36,205 nt of DNA from Bradyrhizobium sp. Lineage in GTDB: Bacteria > Pseudomonadota > Alphaproteobacteria > Rhizobiales > Xanthobacteraceae. Where the stretch lies: assembly GCF_027307225.1 (NCBI RefSeq), contig NZ_DAHUXJ010000131.1, positions 1 to 36,205 of the forward strand, given 5' to 3'. The position numbers and the translations under genes were made by a program. Under the pieces are notes generated by a model. It saw nothing but the letters and a program-made list of their open reading frames with translations. It ran no database searches and had not been told where the DNA came from. Every line of letters begins with the position of its first letter. Positions within the stretch are counted from its first letter, which is position 1. Positions 16,048 to 24,147 of the stretch are shown here, one piece after another.

Positions 16048-18897
16048 TTACGCCTGGCTGGCGACTTCCTTGCCGAGCGCGGCCTGCGCGGCCGCGAGGC
16101 GCGCGATCGGCACGCGGTAGGGCGAGCACGAAACATAATCGAGTCCGACCTGATGGCAGAACGCGACTGAAGCGGGATCGCCGCCGTGCTCGCCGCAAAT
16201 GCCGACCTTGAGCGAGGGACGCGTCTTGCGACCGCGAGCGACGCCGATCTTCACCAACTCGCCGACGCCATCGCGGTCCACGGAGATAAAGGGATCGATC
16301 TCCAGAATGCCCTTGGCGACATAGGCGCCAAGGAAACTCGCCGCATCGTCACGGCTGATGCCGTACGTCGTTTGCGTCAGGTCGTTGGTGCCGAACGAGA
16401 AGAACTCCGCGGTCTTGGCGATATCGCCCGCCATCAGGCAGGCACGCGGCAGCTCGATCATGGTGCCAACCTGATAATCCAGCTTGGCGTGGGTCTCCTT
16501 CATCACCGCCTGCGCCGTCGTATCGATCCTGGTCTTGACGAGGTCGAATTCGGCCTTGGTCGCAATCAGCGGCACCATCACCTCGACGCCCACGGTCTTG
16601 CCGGTGCGTTTGCCGGCTTCGACGGCGGCTTCGAAAATGGCGCGCGCCTGCATCTCGGCGATCTCGGGATAGACGATCGCAAGCCGGCAACCGCGGAAAC
16701 CGAGCATCGGGTTGAATTCGGCGAGTTCGCGGGCACGGTCGGCGAGCCGGCGCGGATCGGTATTCATCGCCCGCGCGACTTCCTCGACCTCTGCCTGCGT
16801 GTGCGGCAGGAACTCGTGCAGCGGCGGGTCGAGCAGCCTGATCGTCACCGGCATCCCCTTCATGATTTCGAACAGTTCGACGAAATCCGCCCGCTGCATC
16901 GGCAGCAACTTTGAAAGCGCGGCGCGGCGCGCGCGCTCATCCTCGGAGAGGATCATTTCGCGCACGGTGCGAATTCGCGTCTCTTCGAAAAACATGTGCT
17001 CGGTGCGGCAGAGGCCAATTCCTTCGGCGCCGAATTTCACCGCGGTGCGCGCGTCGTCCGGCGTATCGCCGTTGACGCGAACGCCGAGCTTGCGCACGGC
17101 GTCGGCCCATCCCATCAGCGTCCCGAACTCGCCCGACATCTGCGGCTCGATCATCGGCATACGTCCGGCAAGAACCTGTCCGAGCGAGCCGTCGATGGTG
17201 ATGACATCGCCGGTCTTGAAAGTGCGTGAACCGATGCTCATGAGGCCGCGGCCGTAATCGACGCGGATGGCGCCACAGCCGGAGACGCAAGGCTTGCCCA
17301 TGCCGCGCGCCACCACGGCGGCGTGCGAGGTCATGCCGCCGCGGGTGGTCAGGATGCCTTCTGCGGCGTGCATGCCGTGAATGTCTTCCGGCGAGGTCTC
17401 GATCCTGACCAGAATGACCTTGTGCCCGTCGGCCTGCAGTTTGGCGGCCTCATCGGAAGAAAACACGATCTCGCCCGATGCGGCGCCTGGCGAAGCCGGC
17501 AGGCCGGTCGCGATCACATCGCGCTTGGCGCCGGGATCGATGGTTGGATGCAGCAACTGATCGAGCGATGCAGGATCGATCCGCAGCACAGCGTCCTTTT
17601 TCGAGATCAGACCTTCATTGGCGAGTTCAACCGCGATCTTGAGCGCGGCCCTGGCCGTGCGCTTGCCGTTGCGGGTCTGCAGCATCCACAGTTTGCCCTG
17701 CTCGACGGTGAACTCCATGTCCTGCATGTCGCGGTAGTGCTTTTCGAGCAGCGTATAAATCCGCGTCAGTTCCTTGAACGCCGCCGGCATCGCCTGTTCC
17801 ATCGAAGGCTTGTCGGATCCGGACTCTTTGCGTGCATCCTCGGTGATATCCTGCGGCGTGCGGATGCCGGCCACCACGTCTTCGCCCTGGGCGTTGATCA
17901 GGAATTCGCCGTAGAGCTTGCTCTCGCCGGTCGAGGGATTGCGTGTGAACGCAACGCCGGTCGCAGACGTCTCACCCATATTGCCGAACACCATCGCCTG
18001 CACGTTGACGGCGGTGCCCCAGGATTCCGGAATGTCGTGGAGCTTGCGATAGGTCACCGCGCGCGCATTCATCCAGGATGAAAACACGGCGCCGATCGCG
18101 CCCCAGAGCTGATCATAAGGGTCCTGCGGGAATTCCGATCCGGTTTCCCGTGCGAGCGCTTCCTTGTACTGGCCGACGAGTTGGACCCAATCCTCGCCCG
18201 TCAGATCGGTATCGAGCGTATAGCCCTGGCTGTCCTTGTAGGTATCGAGAATGTCTTCGAAGTGAGAGTGCTCGAAGCCGAGCACCACGTCCGAATACAT
18301 GGTGATGAAGCGGCGATAGCTGTCATAGGCGAAACGGCGATCGCCGGACAATTCCGACAGCGCCTCGACGGTGACGTCGTTGAGGCCGAGATTGAGCACC
18401 GTGTCCATCATGCCCGGCATCGAGGCGCGGCCGCCGGAGCGGACAGACACCAGCAGCGGATTTTTGGAATCGCCGAAGCCTTTGCCGGTGAGCTTGCCGA
18501 CATAATCGAGCGCTTTCTCGACCTGGCCTTTCAGCTCCTTTGGATAGGTCTTCTCATGCGCGTAGAAATAGGTACAGACCGAGGTCGGAATGGTGAAGCC
18601 GGGAGGCACCGGCAATCCGAGGTTGGCCATTTCAGCAAGGTTAGCGCCCTTGCCGCCGAGCAGATCGCGCAGGCCGGCTTTGCCTTCGGCCTTGCCGTCA
18701 CCGAAGGTGAAGACCCATTTGCCCGACTTGACCGTCTCCGTGGCCGACTTGGCGGCGACCGGCTTTTTTGCCGGCTTCGCCGGGCTCTTCTTCAGCGCTT
18801 TGCGAGCCGCCGCCGACGGCGCGGGCTTGGCCCGAACCGCCGCGGAAGACTTTGATTTCGCAGCAACTTTCTTCGATTTCGCGACGGCTTTGGCCAT
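16048..18897 (-). CDS. ppdK: Pyruvate, phosphate dikinase with a lysine/alanine-rich N-terminal tail
   Basis: The 949-residue product catalyses pyruvate + ATP + Pi to PEP + AMP + PPi, a gluconeogenic or pyruvate-balancing step in the cytoplasm. The enzyme proper begins at WVFTFGDGKAEG (residue 61) with the ATP-grasp domain (LLGGKGANLAEM). It then has the swivelling phosphohistidine domain (TTRGGMTSHAAVVARGMGK, His525) and the TIM-barrel PEP/pyruvate domain (FSFGTNDLTQTTYG, and CGEHGGDP with Cys901). Residues 1-60 are an added tail with about 16 lysines among Ala, Ser and Pro, not needed for catalysis in other PpdK proteins. Start: ATG 18897; the ribosome site is weak, and upstream codons (TTG/GTG types) add nothing family-like. 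A strong terminator follows. It is a single-gene unit. Confidence 0.93.
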   Translation of the reverse strand: MAKAVAKSKKVAAKSKSSAAVRAKPAPSAAARKALKKSPAKPAKKPVAAKSATETVKSGKWVFTFGDGKAEGKAGLRDLLGGKGANLAEMANLGLPVPPGFTIPTSVCTYFYAHEKTYPKELKGQVEKALDYVGKLTGKGFGDSKNPLLVSVRSGGRASMPGMMDTVLNLGLNDVTVEALSELSGDRRFAYDSYRRFITMYSDVVLGFEHSHFEDILDTYKDSQGYTLDTDLTGEDWVQLVGQYKEALARETGSEFPQDPYDQLWGAIGAVFSSWMNARAVTYRKLHDIPESWGTAVNVQAMVFGNMGETSATGVAFTRNPSTGESKLYGEFLINAQGEDVVAGIRTPQDITEDARKESGSDKPSMEQAMPAAFKELTRIYTLLEKHYRDMQDMEFTVEQGKLWMLQTRNGKRTARAALKIAVELANEGLISKKDAVLRIDPASLDQLLHPTIDPGAKRDVIATGLPASPGAASGEIVFSSDEAAKLQADGHKVILVRIETSPEDIHGMHAAEGILTTRGGMTSHAAVVARGMGKPCVSGCGAIRVDYGRGLMSIGSRTFKTGDVITIDGSLGQVLAGRMPMIEPQMSGEFGTLMGWADAVRKLGVRVNGDTPDDARTAVKFGAEGIGLCRTEHMFFEETRIRTVREMILSEDERARRAALSKLLPMQRADFVELFEIMKGMPVTIRLLDPPLHEFLPHTQAEVEEVARAMNTDPRRLADRARELAEFNPMLGFRGCRLAIVYPEIAEMQARAIFEAAVEAGKRTGKTVGVEVMVPLIATKAEFDLVKTRIDTTAQAVMKETHAKLDYQVGTMIELPRACLMAGDIAKTAEFFSFGTNDLTQTTYGISRDDAASFLGAYVAKGILEIDPFISVDRDGVGELVKIGVARGRKTRPSLKVGICGEHGGDPASVAFCHQVGLDYVSCSPYRVPIARLAAAQAALGKEVASQA

Positions 18898-18999
18898 GAC
18901 AGAAATGATCCGCTGAAGTGACAAGGATTGAGCGCCTTACACCACTTTGAGCGGCCCGGCGCAAGCCGCGGAACCCGATCAGGGCTTCTCGATCAGGGC

Positions 19000-19152
19000 C
19001 TAGTGGAAACCCCGAAACAGGCCGAGGCCGATCAGGCCGTTCAGGATCAAGAAGACCGCGACGATGAAATTGAGAAGCCGCGGCATGAGCAGAATGAGAA
19101 CGCCCGCAATCACGGAGATGATCGGCGAGATATGGGCGACGGTAAGCGTCAT
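19000..19152 (-). CDS. DUF3096 family small membrane protein
   Basis: This 50-codon gene encodes a protein beginning MTLTVAHISPIISVIAGVLI and continuing with LLMPRLLNFIVAVFLILNGLIGLG, two membrane segments joined by a Pro-Arg turn. It matches the size and pattern of DUF3096 proteins, which have no known function. AGGAG lies nine bases upstream of the ATG at 19152, a good ribosome site. It ends about 100 nt upstream of the ppdK start on the same strand, so read-through into ppdK is possible. It is below common length cut-offs and easy to miss. Confidence 0.78.
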   Translation of the reverse strand: MTLTVAHISPIISVIAGVLILLMPRLLNFIVAVFLILNGLIGLGLFRGFH

Positions 19153-19462
19153 CGAAAACAGCTCCTCTGATGGGTGAATGTCGAATCGAGGAGCGGCACC
19201 TTATCATCCCCCTCTTCTGGTTCCACGACAGGAGACGCTTTCACCGTCAAGGGGTTCCCCGTCGCTCCAAAAATTCATCGGAAACAAGGCGCTGTCCCGA
19301 ATTTTTTTCTGGGGAACGATGCCGGGAGCGATGAATTGGATCGCATTGCATGCCGGCCCCGCGCCGGAATCAGCAGCGCATCGCCAAAGCGCGCCCGAAA
19401 AGACGCGTGAATTGACTGATGGCGCCGCGCCGCATCCGGGGTACGAGAACCGTCTCGATCCG
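19153..19462. other. 310-bp intergenic stretch with no supported gene
   Basis: This lies between the DUF3096 gene and the 3' end of the methyltransferase gene. A plus-strand frame through it ends at 19510 inside the methyltransferase gene on the other strand; its composition is not convincing. The stretch includes a run of seven T (19300-19310) but no clear hairpin before it. The DUF3096 promoter should be within it. Confidence 0.5.
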
Positions 19463-20056
19463 CTAAAGCTCCTTTCGGACCACGATCCGATGGATGCGCT
19501 TTCCCGATGACGCGCTGACGACTTCCTCGTCGAGCAGTGTCGCGGCCCCTGCCAGCTCCGAGCGAACCAGCGATGGCCCGAAAGCCGCGTAGAGACGCGC
19601 GTGCTTGTCGCGCTGGTCCTCGCCTTCGGTCACGCGCCAGCTCAGATAGAAGATTCCACCGGGCTTGACGATCTCGAACATGCGTCGGACCGCCGGCGCG
19701 ATCTGCGCGACGCCGAGATGCATGATCACGGTTTCGCAGAGCACATTGACGAAGCTGTTGGCGGCGATGCCGCTCAGGCTGGGCAGCTCCGCAAGAGTGA
19801 ATTCGAACTGCGGATACCGCCGGCGCGCTTCGGTCAGAAGACCATTCGATGCGTCGAAGCCTTTTGCCGGAAAACCGCTCGCACTCAGCCAAGCGACTTC
19901 GGGCCCGCTGCCACAGCCGATATCGGCGGTCAGCCCACTCGCGATAAAGAAGCGCCTGACGATGACGTGCAGATCGACCGGGGCCGGTTGCTCGTGCCAG
20001 TCCTTGGCGAACGCTGCGGCGTCATTGTCGTAGGCCGCGAGCGTCTGCCGGTCCAA
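19463..20056 (-). CDS. SAM-dependent class I methyltransferase
   Basis: The 197-residue product has the class I methyltransferase core: ADIGCGSGPEVAWLSASGF (motif I, SAM binding, residues 44-62), GFDASNGLLTEAR with the acidic residue after beta 2, ANSFVNVLCETVIMHLG (motif II region), and VKPGGIFYLSWR (motif III). The substrate is unknown; similar small proteins act on small molecules or on tRNA/protein side chains. The start is TTG 20056, two bases after the glyS TAG; the end of glyS supplies a GAGGG ribosome site, so translation is probably coupled to glyS. No ATG lies near the start. It is the last gene of the glyQ-glyS run. Confidence 0.78.
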   Translation of the reverse strand: MDRQTLAAYDNDAAAFAKDWHEQPAPVDLHVIVRRFFIASGLTADIGCGSGPEVAWLSASGFPAKGFDASNGLLTEARRRYPQFEFTLAELPSLSGIAANSFVNVLCETVIMHLGVAQIAPAVRRMFEIVKPGGIFYLSWRVTEGEDQRDKHARLYAAFGPSLVRSELAGAATLLDEEVVSASSGKRIHRIVVRKEL

Positions 20057-20058
20057 CC

Positions 20059-22293
20059 CTAGCCCTCGATCCTGGAAAAATCCGCAACGGCGCGCGTGGC
20101 GGCGCGAATCTCGTTCAAAAGCTTCAAACGATTTTCGCGCACTTTTGCATCCTCGTCGTTGACCTTGACCTTGTCGAAGAACGCATCCACCGCAGGCCGG
20201 AGCCTGGCCATCGCGCTCATGGCGCTCGTGAAATCCTCGTTCATCACGGCAGCGCCGGCCTCGCGCTTGGCCTGATCGATGGCTTTGGCGAGCGCCTTTT
20301 CCTCGTCGAGCTTATAGAGCGCAGCATCCGGCGCACCGTCGAAGGCTCGCTTGTCCTTCTTTTCCTCGATGCTGAGAATGTTGCTGGCGCGCTTGGTGCC
20401 AGCGAGCAGGTTCTTGCCATCGTCGCTGTCGAGAAATTTGCCGAGGGCTTCGACGCGGCGGACCACCATCAGAAGGTCGTCCTGACCCTCGAGCGCGAAC
20501 ACGGCATCGACCAGATCGTGCCGCGCGCCCTGCTCGCGAAGCTGAACTTTCAGACGGTCGGCGAAGAAGGAGAGGAGGTCAGCGATTATACGTGCCTCAT
20601 CCGGCTGAGCCGGAGCACCAAACCTAAGCCTATTGCCGATCTCCGTTGCATGCGCCGCCAGCGCAGCAAATTGGGGGGCAAGTTGAGGATTCTCTTCGGC
20701 ACGCTCCTGCTTTAATTGTCTTTGACGAGCGAGGTTTGCGTGAACTAACGCGAATCTCAATGGAAACAAAAGAACTACTCGTAGATGAACCTTCAGACTA
20801 TTTTCGAGAAGCAGCCGGATCACACCGAGGGCAGCGCGCCGTAGCGCGTATGGATCCTTACTTCCGGTAGGCTTTTCATCAATGGCCCAGAATCCAACCA
20901 GCGTATCGATCCTGTCGGCTAGCCCTACAGCAACAGAAACCGGAAGTCGTGGAACTACATCATCCGGCCCCTTGGGCTGATAGTGCTGTTCAATCGCAAA
21001 CGCGACCTCGCCATCTTCTCCCTGCTTTTGCGCGTAGTGGGTCCCCATCATTCCCTGTAACTCGGGAAATTCACCAACGACCTCTGTCAGCAAATCCGCC
21101 TTCGCGAGCCTAGCGGCTCGTCTCGCTTTGCTAACGTCAGCTCCCACCACTGGCGCAATCTTGGCGGCTAGCTCCTCAATTCGAGTTATGCGCTCGGCCT
21201 GGGTACCAAGTTTTTCATGAAAGACCGTTGTCTCGAACTTATATAGGCGATCTTCGAGCTTGGTCTTGCGATCAGATTCATAGAAAAACTTAGCATCAGA
21301 TAACCGAGCGCGAATGACACGCTCATTGCCGGCTACAATCGCTCGCCCACTATCTGTCGCCTCGATATTGGCGACCATGATAAATTTCGGAACCAGAAAA
21401 CCAGTCTCAGCGTTTCGGACTACAAAGCATTTTTGATTGTTGCGAATCGTAGACCTGATAATTTGGCCCGGGAGCACCAAGAAATCCTGATCAAAATCTC
21501 CCATTAGCACGACCGGCCATTCGACTAGACCCGCGATCTCATCTAACAGTACCGGGTCCTCGAAGAGCTCAAATCCTTGCGCGAAGGCGAGCTGACGAGC
21601 GTCGGTGACGATCGTATCCCTCCGCCGCTCGGAATCGAGCACGACCTTCGCGTCGAGCAGCTTCGCCTCATAGTCCTCGAAACGGCGCACGGAGATCGCC
21701 TGCGGCGCCATGAAGCGATGGCCAAATGTCGTCTGGCCGCTCTCGATGCCGTCGACGGCAAATTTCACCACGTCAGGCTCTTCGGTCTCGAGTCCAAAAG
21801 TGCACGTGATCGCATGCAGCGGCCGCACCCAGGAGAGCGATCCTGATCTGGCCGATCGCGCGCCCCAGCGCATCGATTTCGGCCACGGGAAGGTTCTGAC
21901 GATCACGGGCAGGATTTCGGCGAGCACATCAATGGTGGCGCGACCCGGCTTTTCGATCAGCGCGATGTAAAAATCGCCCTTCTTCGGATCGCTTTGAATC
22001 TTCGCTTCATCGAGCGACGACAGTCCGGTGGCCTTCAGAAAGCCCGCAATCGCAGCTTCCGGCCCGCCGACGCGCGGCCCCTTGCGTTCTTCCTTCAGGT
22101 CGGCTTGACGCGCCGGAATGCCATGGACGGTCAACGCCAGGCGGCGCGGGGTCGCGAAGGCCTTGGCGCCTTCATAAACGAGGCCCTCGGCAATGAGCTT
22201 GTCGGTGACCATACGGCGCAGATCGTCCGCCGCCTTCGCCTGCATGCGCGCGGGGATTTCTTCGGAAAACAGTTCGAGCAGGAGATCGGGCAT
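20059..22293 (-). CDS. glyS: Glycyl-tRNA synthetase beta subunit, with an atypical central segment
   Basis: The 744-residue product begins MPDLLLELFSEEIPARMQ, the family start, and carries LVPKFIMVANIEATD, ERVIRARLSDAKFFYESDRK, and an HD-like region (LTEVVGEFPELQGMMGTHYA). It ends with the tRNA-binding C-terminal part (LVDAVFALEGQDDLLMVVRRVEALGKFL and following). It pairs with GlyQ in an alpha2beta2 enzyme that charges tRNA-Gly. Its ATG overlaps the stop of the DUF559 gene (TGAATG). From about 20570 to 21600 (residues about 231-574) the GC content falls to 40-47% in sampled 60-base lines against 60-63% in the flanks, with matching codon change; the frame is unbroken and the family motifs there are intact. 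A segment near residues 520-570 looks longer than I expect for rhizobial GlyS. Confidence 0.93.
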   Translation of the reverse strand: MPDLLLELFSEEIPARMQAKAADDLRRMVTDKLIAEGLVYEGAKAFATPRRLALTVHGIPARQADLKEERKGPRVGGPEAAIAGFLKATGLSSLDEAKIQSDPKKGDFYIALIEKPGRATIDVLAEILPVIVRTFPWPKSMRWGARSARSGSLSWVRPLHAITCTFGLETEEPDVVKFAVDGIESGQTTFGHRFMAPQAISVRRFEDYEAKLLDAKVVLDSERRRDTIVTDARQLAFAQGFELFEDPVLLDEIAGLVEWPVVLMGDFDQDFLVLPGQIIRSTIRNNQKCFVVRNAETGFLVPKFIMVANIEATDSGRAIVAGNERVIRARLSDAKFFYESDRKTKLEDRLYKFETTVFHEKLGTQAERITRIEELAAKIAPVVGADVSKARRAARLAKADLLTEVVGEFPELQGMMGTHYAQKQGEDGEVAFAIEQHYQPKGPDDVVPRLPVSVAVGLADRIDTLVGFWAIDEKPTGSKDPYALRRAALGVIRLLLENSLKVHLRVVLLFPLRFALVHANLARQRQLKQERAEENPQLAPQFAALAAHATEIGNRLRFGAPAQPDEARIIADLLSFFADRLKVQLREQGARHDLVDAVFALEGQDDLLMVVRRVEALGKFLDSDDGKNLLAGTKRASNILSIEEKKDKRAFDGAPDAALYKLDEEKALAKAIDQAKREAGAAVMNEDFTSAMSAMARLRPAVDAFFDKVKVNDEDAKVRENRLKLLNEIRAATRAVADFSRIEG

Positions 22294-22740
22294 TCAATTG
22301 CGCTCTTTGCGGAAACGGCGAGGCACACGCAGGTGCACCTCCCCTCCCCCTTGCGGGGAGGGGTCGGGGGTGGGGGGCAACGCGCGCTGAATCTCGCTGA
22401 GAACCCCCTCAAGATTTTCGAGCACCTCGTTATTCCAGAACCTCATCACACGATAGCCTCTGGCTTCGATAGAGCGCGTGCGCGACGCATCGGATGCCTG
22501 TTGCCAACCATGCTGCCCGCCGTCGAGTTCGATCGCGAGCTTTGCCTTACGGCGCGCAAAATCAACAATGTAACTGCCAATGAGAGCTTGGCGGCGGAAA
22601 TGCGAACCGGCCAAATGAATGTCGTGACGAAGCCGCTGCCACAGCACACGTTCGGCATCGGTCGGTTGGGCGCGCATCCGGCGCGCAAATTGCCGCCGAG
22701 GGTCAATCATCACGCTCGATTCAATCACATTCGCCATCAT
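22294..22740 (-). CDS. DUF559 (Vsr-like nuclease fold) protein embedded in an inverted-repeat unit
   Basis: The 148-residue product has the DUF559 pattern: ARRMRAQPTDAERVLWQRLR, then GSYIVDFARRKAKLAIELDGGQH with Asp60, Glu71, Asp73 and His77, and RVMRFWNNEVLENLEGVL. This is a PD-(D/E)XK-type nuclease core related to Vsr mismatch endonucleases; the biological role of the family is not established. Start: ATG 22740 (or the adjacent ATG 22737). An upstream frame reading PLLPSPLRGG is translation of the repeat and is excluded. The last 27 residues, beginning PPTPDPSPQGGGE, come from the other repeat arm and from flanking DNA. The stop overlaps the glyS start. GlyQ and glyS are normally adjacent, so the gene sits where no gene is expected. 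Confidence 0.82.
   Translation of the reverse strand: MMANVIESSVMIDPRRQFARRMRAQPTDAERVLWQRLRHDIHLAGSHFRRQALIGSYIVDFARRKAKLAIELDGGQHGWQQASDASRTRSIEARGYRVMRFWNNEVLENLEGVLSEIQRALPPTPDPSPQGGGEVHLRVPRRFRKERN
22339..22376 (-). repeat. Left 38-nt inverted repeat of the DUF559 unit
   Basis: GC-rich arm starting CTCCCCTCCCCC, an exact inverted copy of 22748-22785. It lies within the 3' coding end of the DUF559 gene and encodes its PPTPDPSPQGGGE segment. Confidence 0.9.
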
Positions 22741-22747
22741 CTGTGGA

Positions 22748-22785
22748 CCCCCACCCCCGACCCCTCCCCGCAAGGGGGAGGGGAG
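22748..22785 (+). repeat. Right 38-nt inverted repeat of the DUF559 unit
   Basis: GC-rich arm starting CCCCCACCCCCGA, an exact inverted copy of 22339-22376. On the minus strand its end sits just upstream of the DUF559 ATG (22740), so a G-run of the repeat may serve as the ribosome site. Confidence 0.9.
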
Positions 22786-22834
22786 CAGAGGCGCCAACAG
22801 CGCGGAAGTCCTAAACCAACGAGCGTTGAATGAA

Positions 22835-23770
22835 TCAGTTCGCCCTCCCCGTTTCGGTATGCACCCAGGCTTCGCCGCAGGCTTTTGCGAGTTCGCGCAC
22901 CCGCAGGATGTAGCTCTGGCGTTCCGTCACCGAGATCACGCCGCGCGCGTCGAGCAGATTGAAGGCGTGGCTTGCCTTGATGCACTGGTCATAGGCCGGC
23001 AGCGCCATCAGATGCTCTCTCCGTTTGCTGCCATCGCGCCAGCCAGCTTCGAGATACTTCCGGCACGCTTGTTCGGCCATCTTGAACTGCTCGAACAGCA
23101 TCGCCGTATCGGCAACTTCGAAATTGTGCCGCGAATATTCCTGCTCGGCCTGAAGGAAGACGTCGCGATAGCTGACCTTCTCGGCCCCCTCGCGGCCGTT
23201 GAAATTGAGTTCCATGATGCTGTCGACGCCCTGCAAATAGCAGGCGAGACGTTCGAGCCCGTAAGTGAGCTCGCCGGAGACCGGTGCGCATTCGACGCCC
23301 GCGACCTGCTGGAAGTAGGTGAACTGGCTCACCTCCATGCCGTCACACCAGCATTCCCAGCCCAGTCCCCATGCGCCCAATGTCGGGCTCTCCCAATCGT
23401 CCTCGACGAAACGAATGTCGTGCAGACGCGAATCGATGCCGATGGCGGCAAGCGATTTCAGATAGAGCTCCTGAATGTCAGGCGGCGAAGGCTTCAGGAT
23501 CACCTGAAACTGATAGTAGTGCTGCAAGCGATTGGGATTTTCGCCATAGCGCCCGTCCTTCGGACGCCGCGAGGGCTGCACATAGGCCGCGTTCCACGGC
23601 TTGGGGCCGAGCGCACGCAGCGTGGTCGCCGGATGAAAGGTGCCGGCCCCGACTTCCATGTCATAGGGCTGCAGGATCACGCAGCCGTAATCGGCCCAAT
23701 AACGCTGGAGCGTCAGGATCAATCCCTGGAACGAGCGTTCCGGGCGCATATGCGCAGGCAAGGCATCCAT
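22835..23770 (-). CDS. glyQ: Glycyl-tRNA synthetase alpha subunit
   Basis: The 311-residue product has the family features RSFQGLILTLQRYWADYGCVILQPYD, MEVGAGTFHPATTLRALGP, WNAAYVQPSRRPKDGRYGENPNR, and WESPTLGAWGLGWECWCDGMEVSQFTYFQ. It carries the class II catalytic core that activates glycine with ATP and works in an alpha2beta2 complex with GlyS. Start: ATG 23770 is used; ATG 23749 seven codons on is an alternative, and neither has a strong ribosome site. It should be in one transcript with the S49 protease and small membrane protein upstream and with DUF559, glyS and a methyltransferase downstream. The DUF559 unit increases the distance to glyS by about 450 bp. Confidence 0.95.
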   Translation of the reverse strand: MDALPAHMRPERSFQGLILTLQRYWADYGCVILQPYDMEVGAGTFHPATTLRALGPKPWNAAYVQPSRRPKDGRYGENPNRLQHYYQFQVILKPSPPDIQELYLKSLAAIGIDSRLHDIRFVEDDWESPTLGAWGLGWECWCDGMEVSQFTYFQQVAGVECAPVSGELTYGLERLACYLQGVDSIMELNFNGREGAEKVSYRDVFLQAEQEYSRHNFEVADTAMLFEQFKMAEQACRKYLEAGWRDGSKRREHLMALPAYDQCIKASHAFNLLDARGVISVTERQSYILRVRELAKACGEAWVHTETGRAN

Positions 23771-23848
23771 CGTCGATCAGGTCTTTCCGCGGATCAAATC
23801 GCGCGGGACCGTATCGGCGTGGAGTTTTGGAATCAAGGCGATGGCGGC

Positions 23849-24040
23849 TTAGCCCGGCCGGTAGGCGCCCGTATTGGGGTCCCGCCGAAGCGTCGGAATT
23901 TCCCGCGAGCGGGCGGCTTCGGCAGCCCGCGCAAGGCGAGCCTCCTCCAGTTCCTGGCTAACCCGAAGGGCAGTCCGGTAGGCCCAGCGAACCATGGCCA
24001 GCCCTCCAAGAGCGCCAGCAAATGCGACAAGCGCCGGCAT
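23849..24040 (-). CDS. Small single-span membrane protein between the S49 protease and glyQ
   Basis: The 63-residue product begins MPALVAFAGALGGLAMVRWAYRT, one membrane segment, followed by a charged helix rich in Glu/Arg/Ala (QELEEARLARAAEAARSREI) and the ending TLRRDPNTGAYRPG. I recall similar small proteins at this position in Bradyrhizobium genomes, but no function. Start: ATG 24040 has GAGGA about seven bases upstream; the in-frame ATG at 24058 would add six residues and has no good site. It is in line with sppA-like and glyQ genes on the same strand, with gaps of about 107 and 78 nt. Confidence 0.72.
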   Translation of the reverse strand: MPALVAFAGALGGLAMVRWAYRTALRVSQELEEARLARAAEAARSREIPTLRRDPNTGAYRPG

Positions 24041-24147
24041 CGATCGATCCTCGTCCATTGGTCACACGCCCCATTTCACGCATTGTCTACCAAGGCAGGG
24101 CGTCCCGCAATCGGATCAAGCGGGACGAAATGGCGCGGGTATCCTGT

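Larger units (their letters stand above)
22339..22785. mobile_element. 447-bp DUF559 unit bounded by perfect 38-nt inverted repeats
   Basis: Positions 22339-22376 and 22748-22785 are exact inverted copies over 38 nt; both neighbouring bases differ, so the boundaries are sharp. Each arm itself contains a stem, CCCCTCCCC with GGGGAGGGG, around CTTGC. The arms are of the kind that recurs in alphaproteobacterial intergenic DNA and yields PTPDPSPQGGG when translated. The unit encloses the DUF559 frame and lies between glyQ and glyS. I see no target duplication. Mobility is inferred from position and repeats; no transposase is present. Confidence 0.6.

Noticed and set aside
18991..19010. CTAGTGG at the DUF3096 stop codon as a fifth hairpin element
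   Set aside because: No matching CACTAG partner or inner stem occurs within 100 bases on either side.
19178..19510. 110-codon plus-strand frame
   Set aside because: Overlaps the 3' end of the methyltransferase gene and has no ribosome site or recognisable family.
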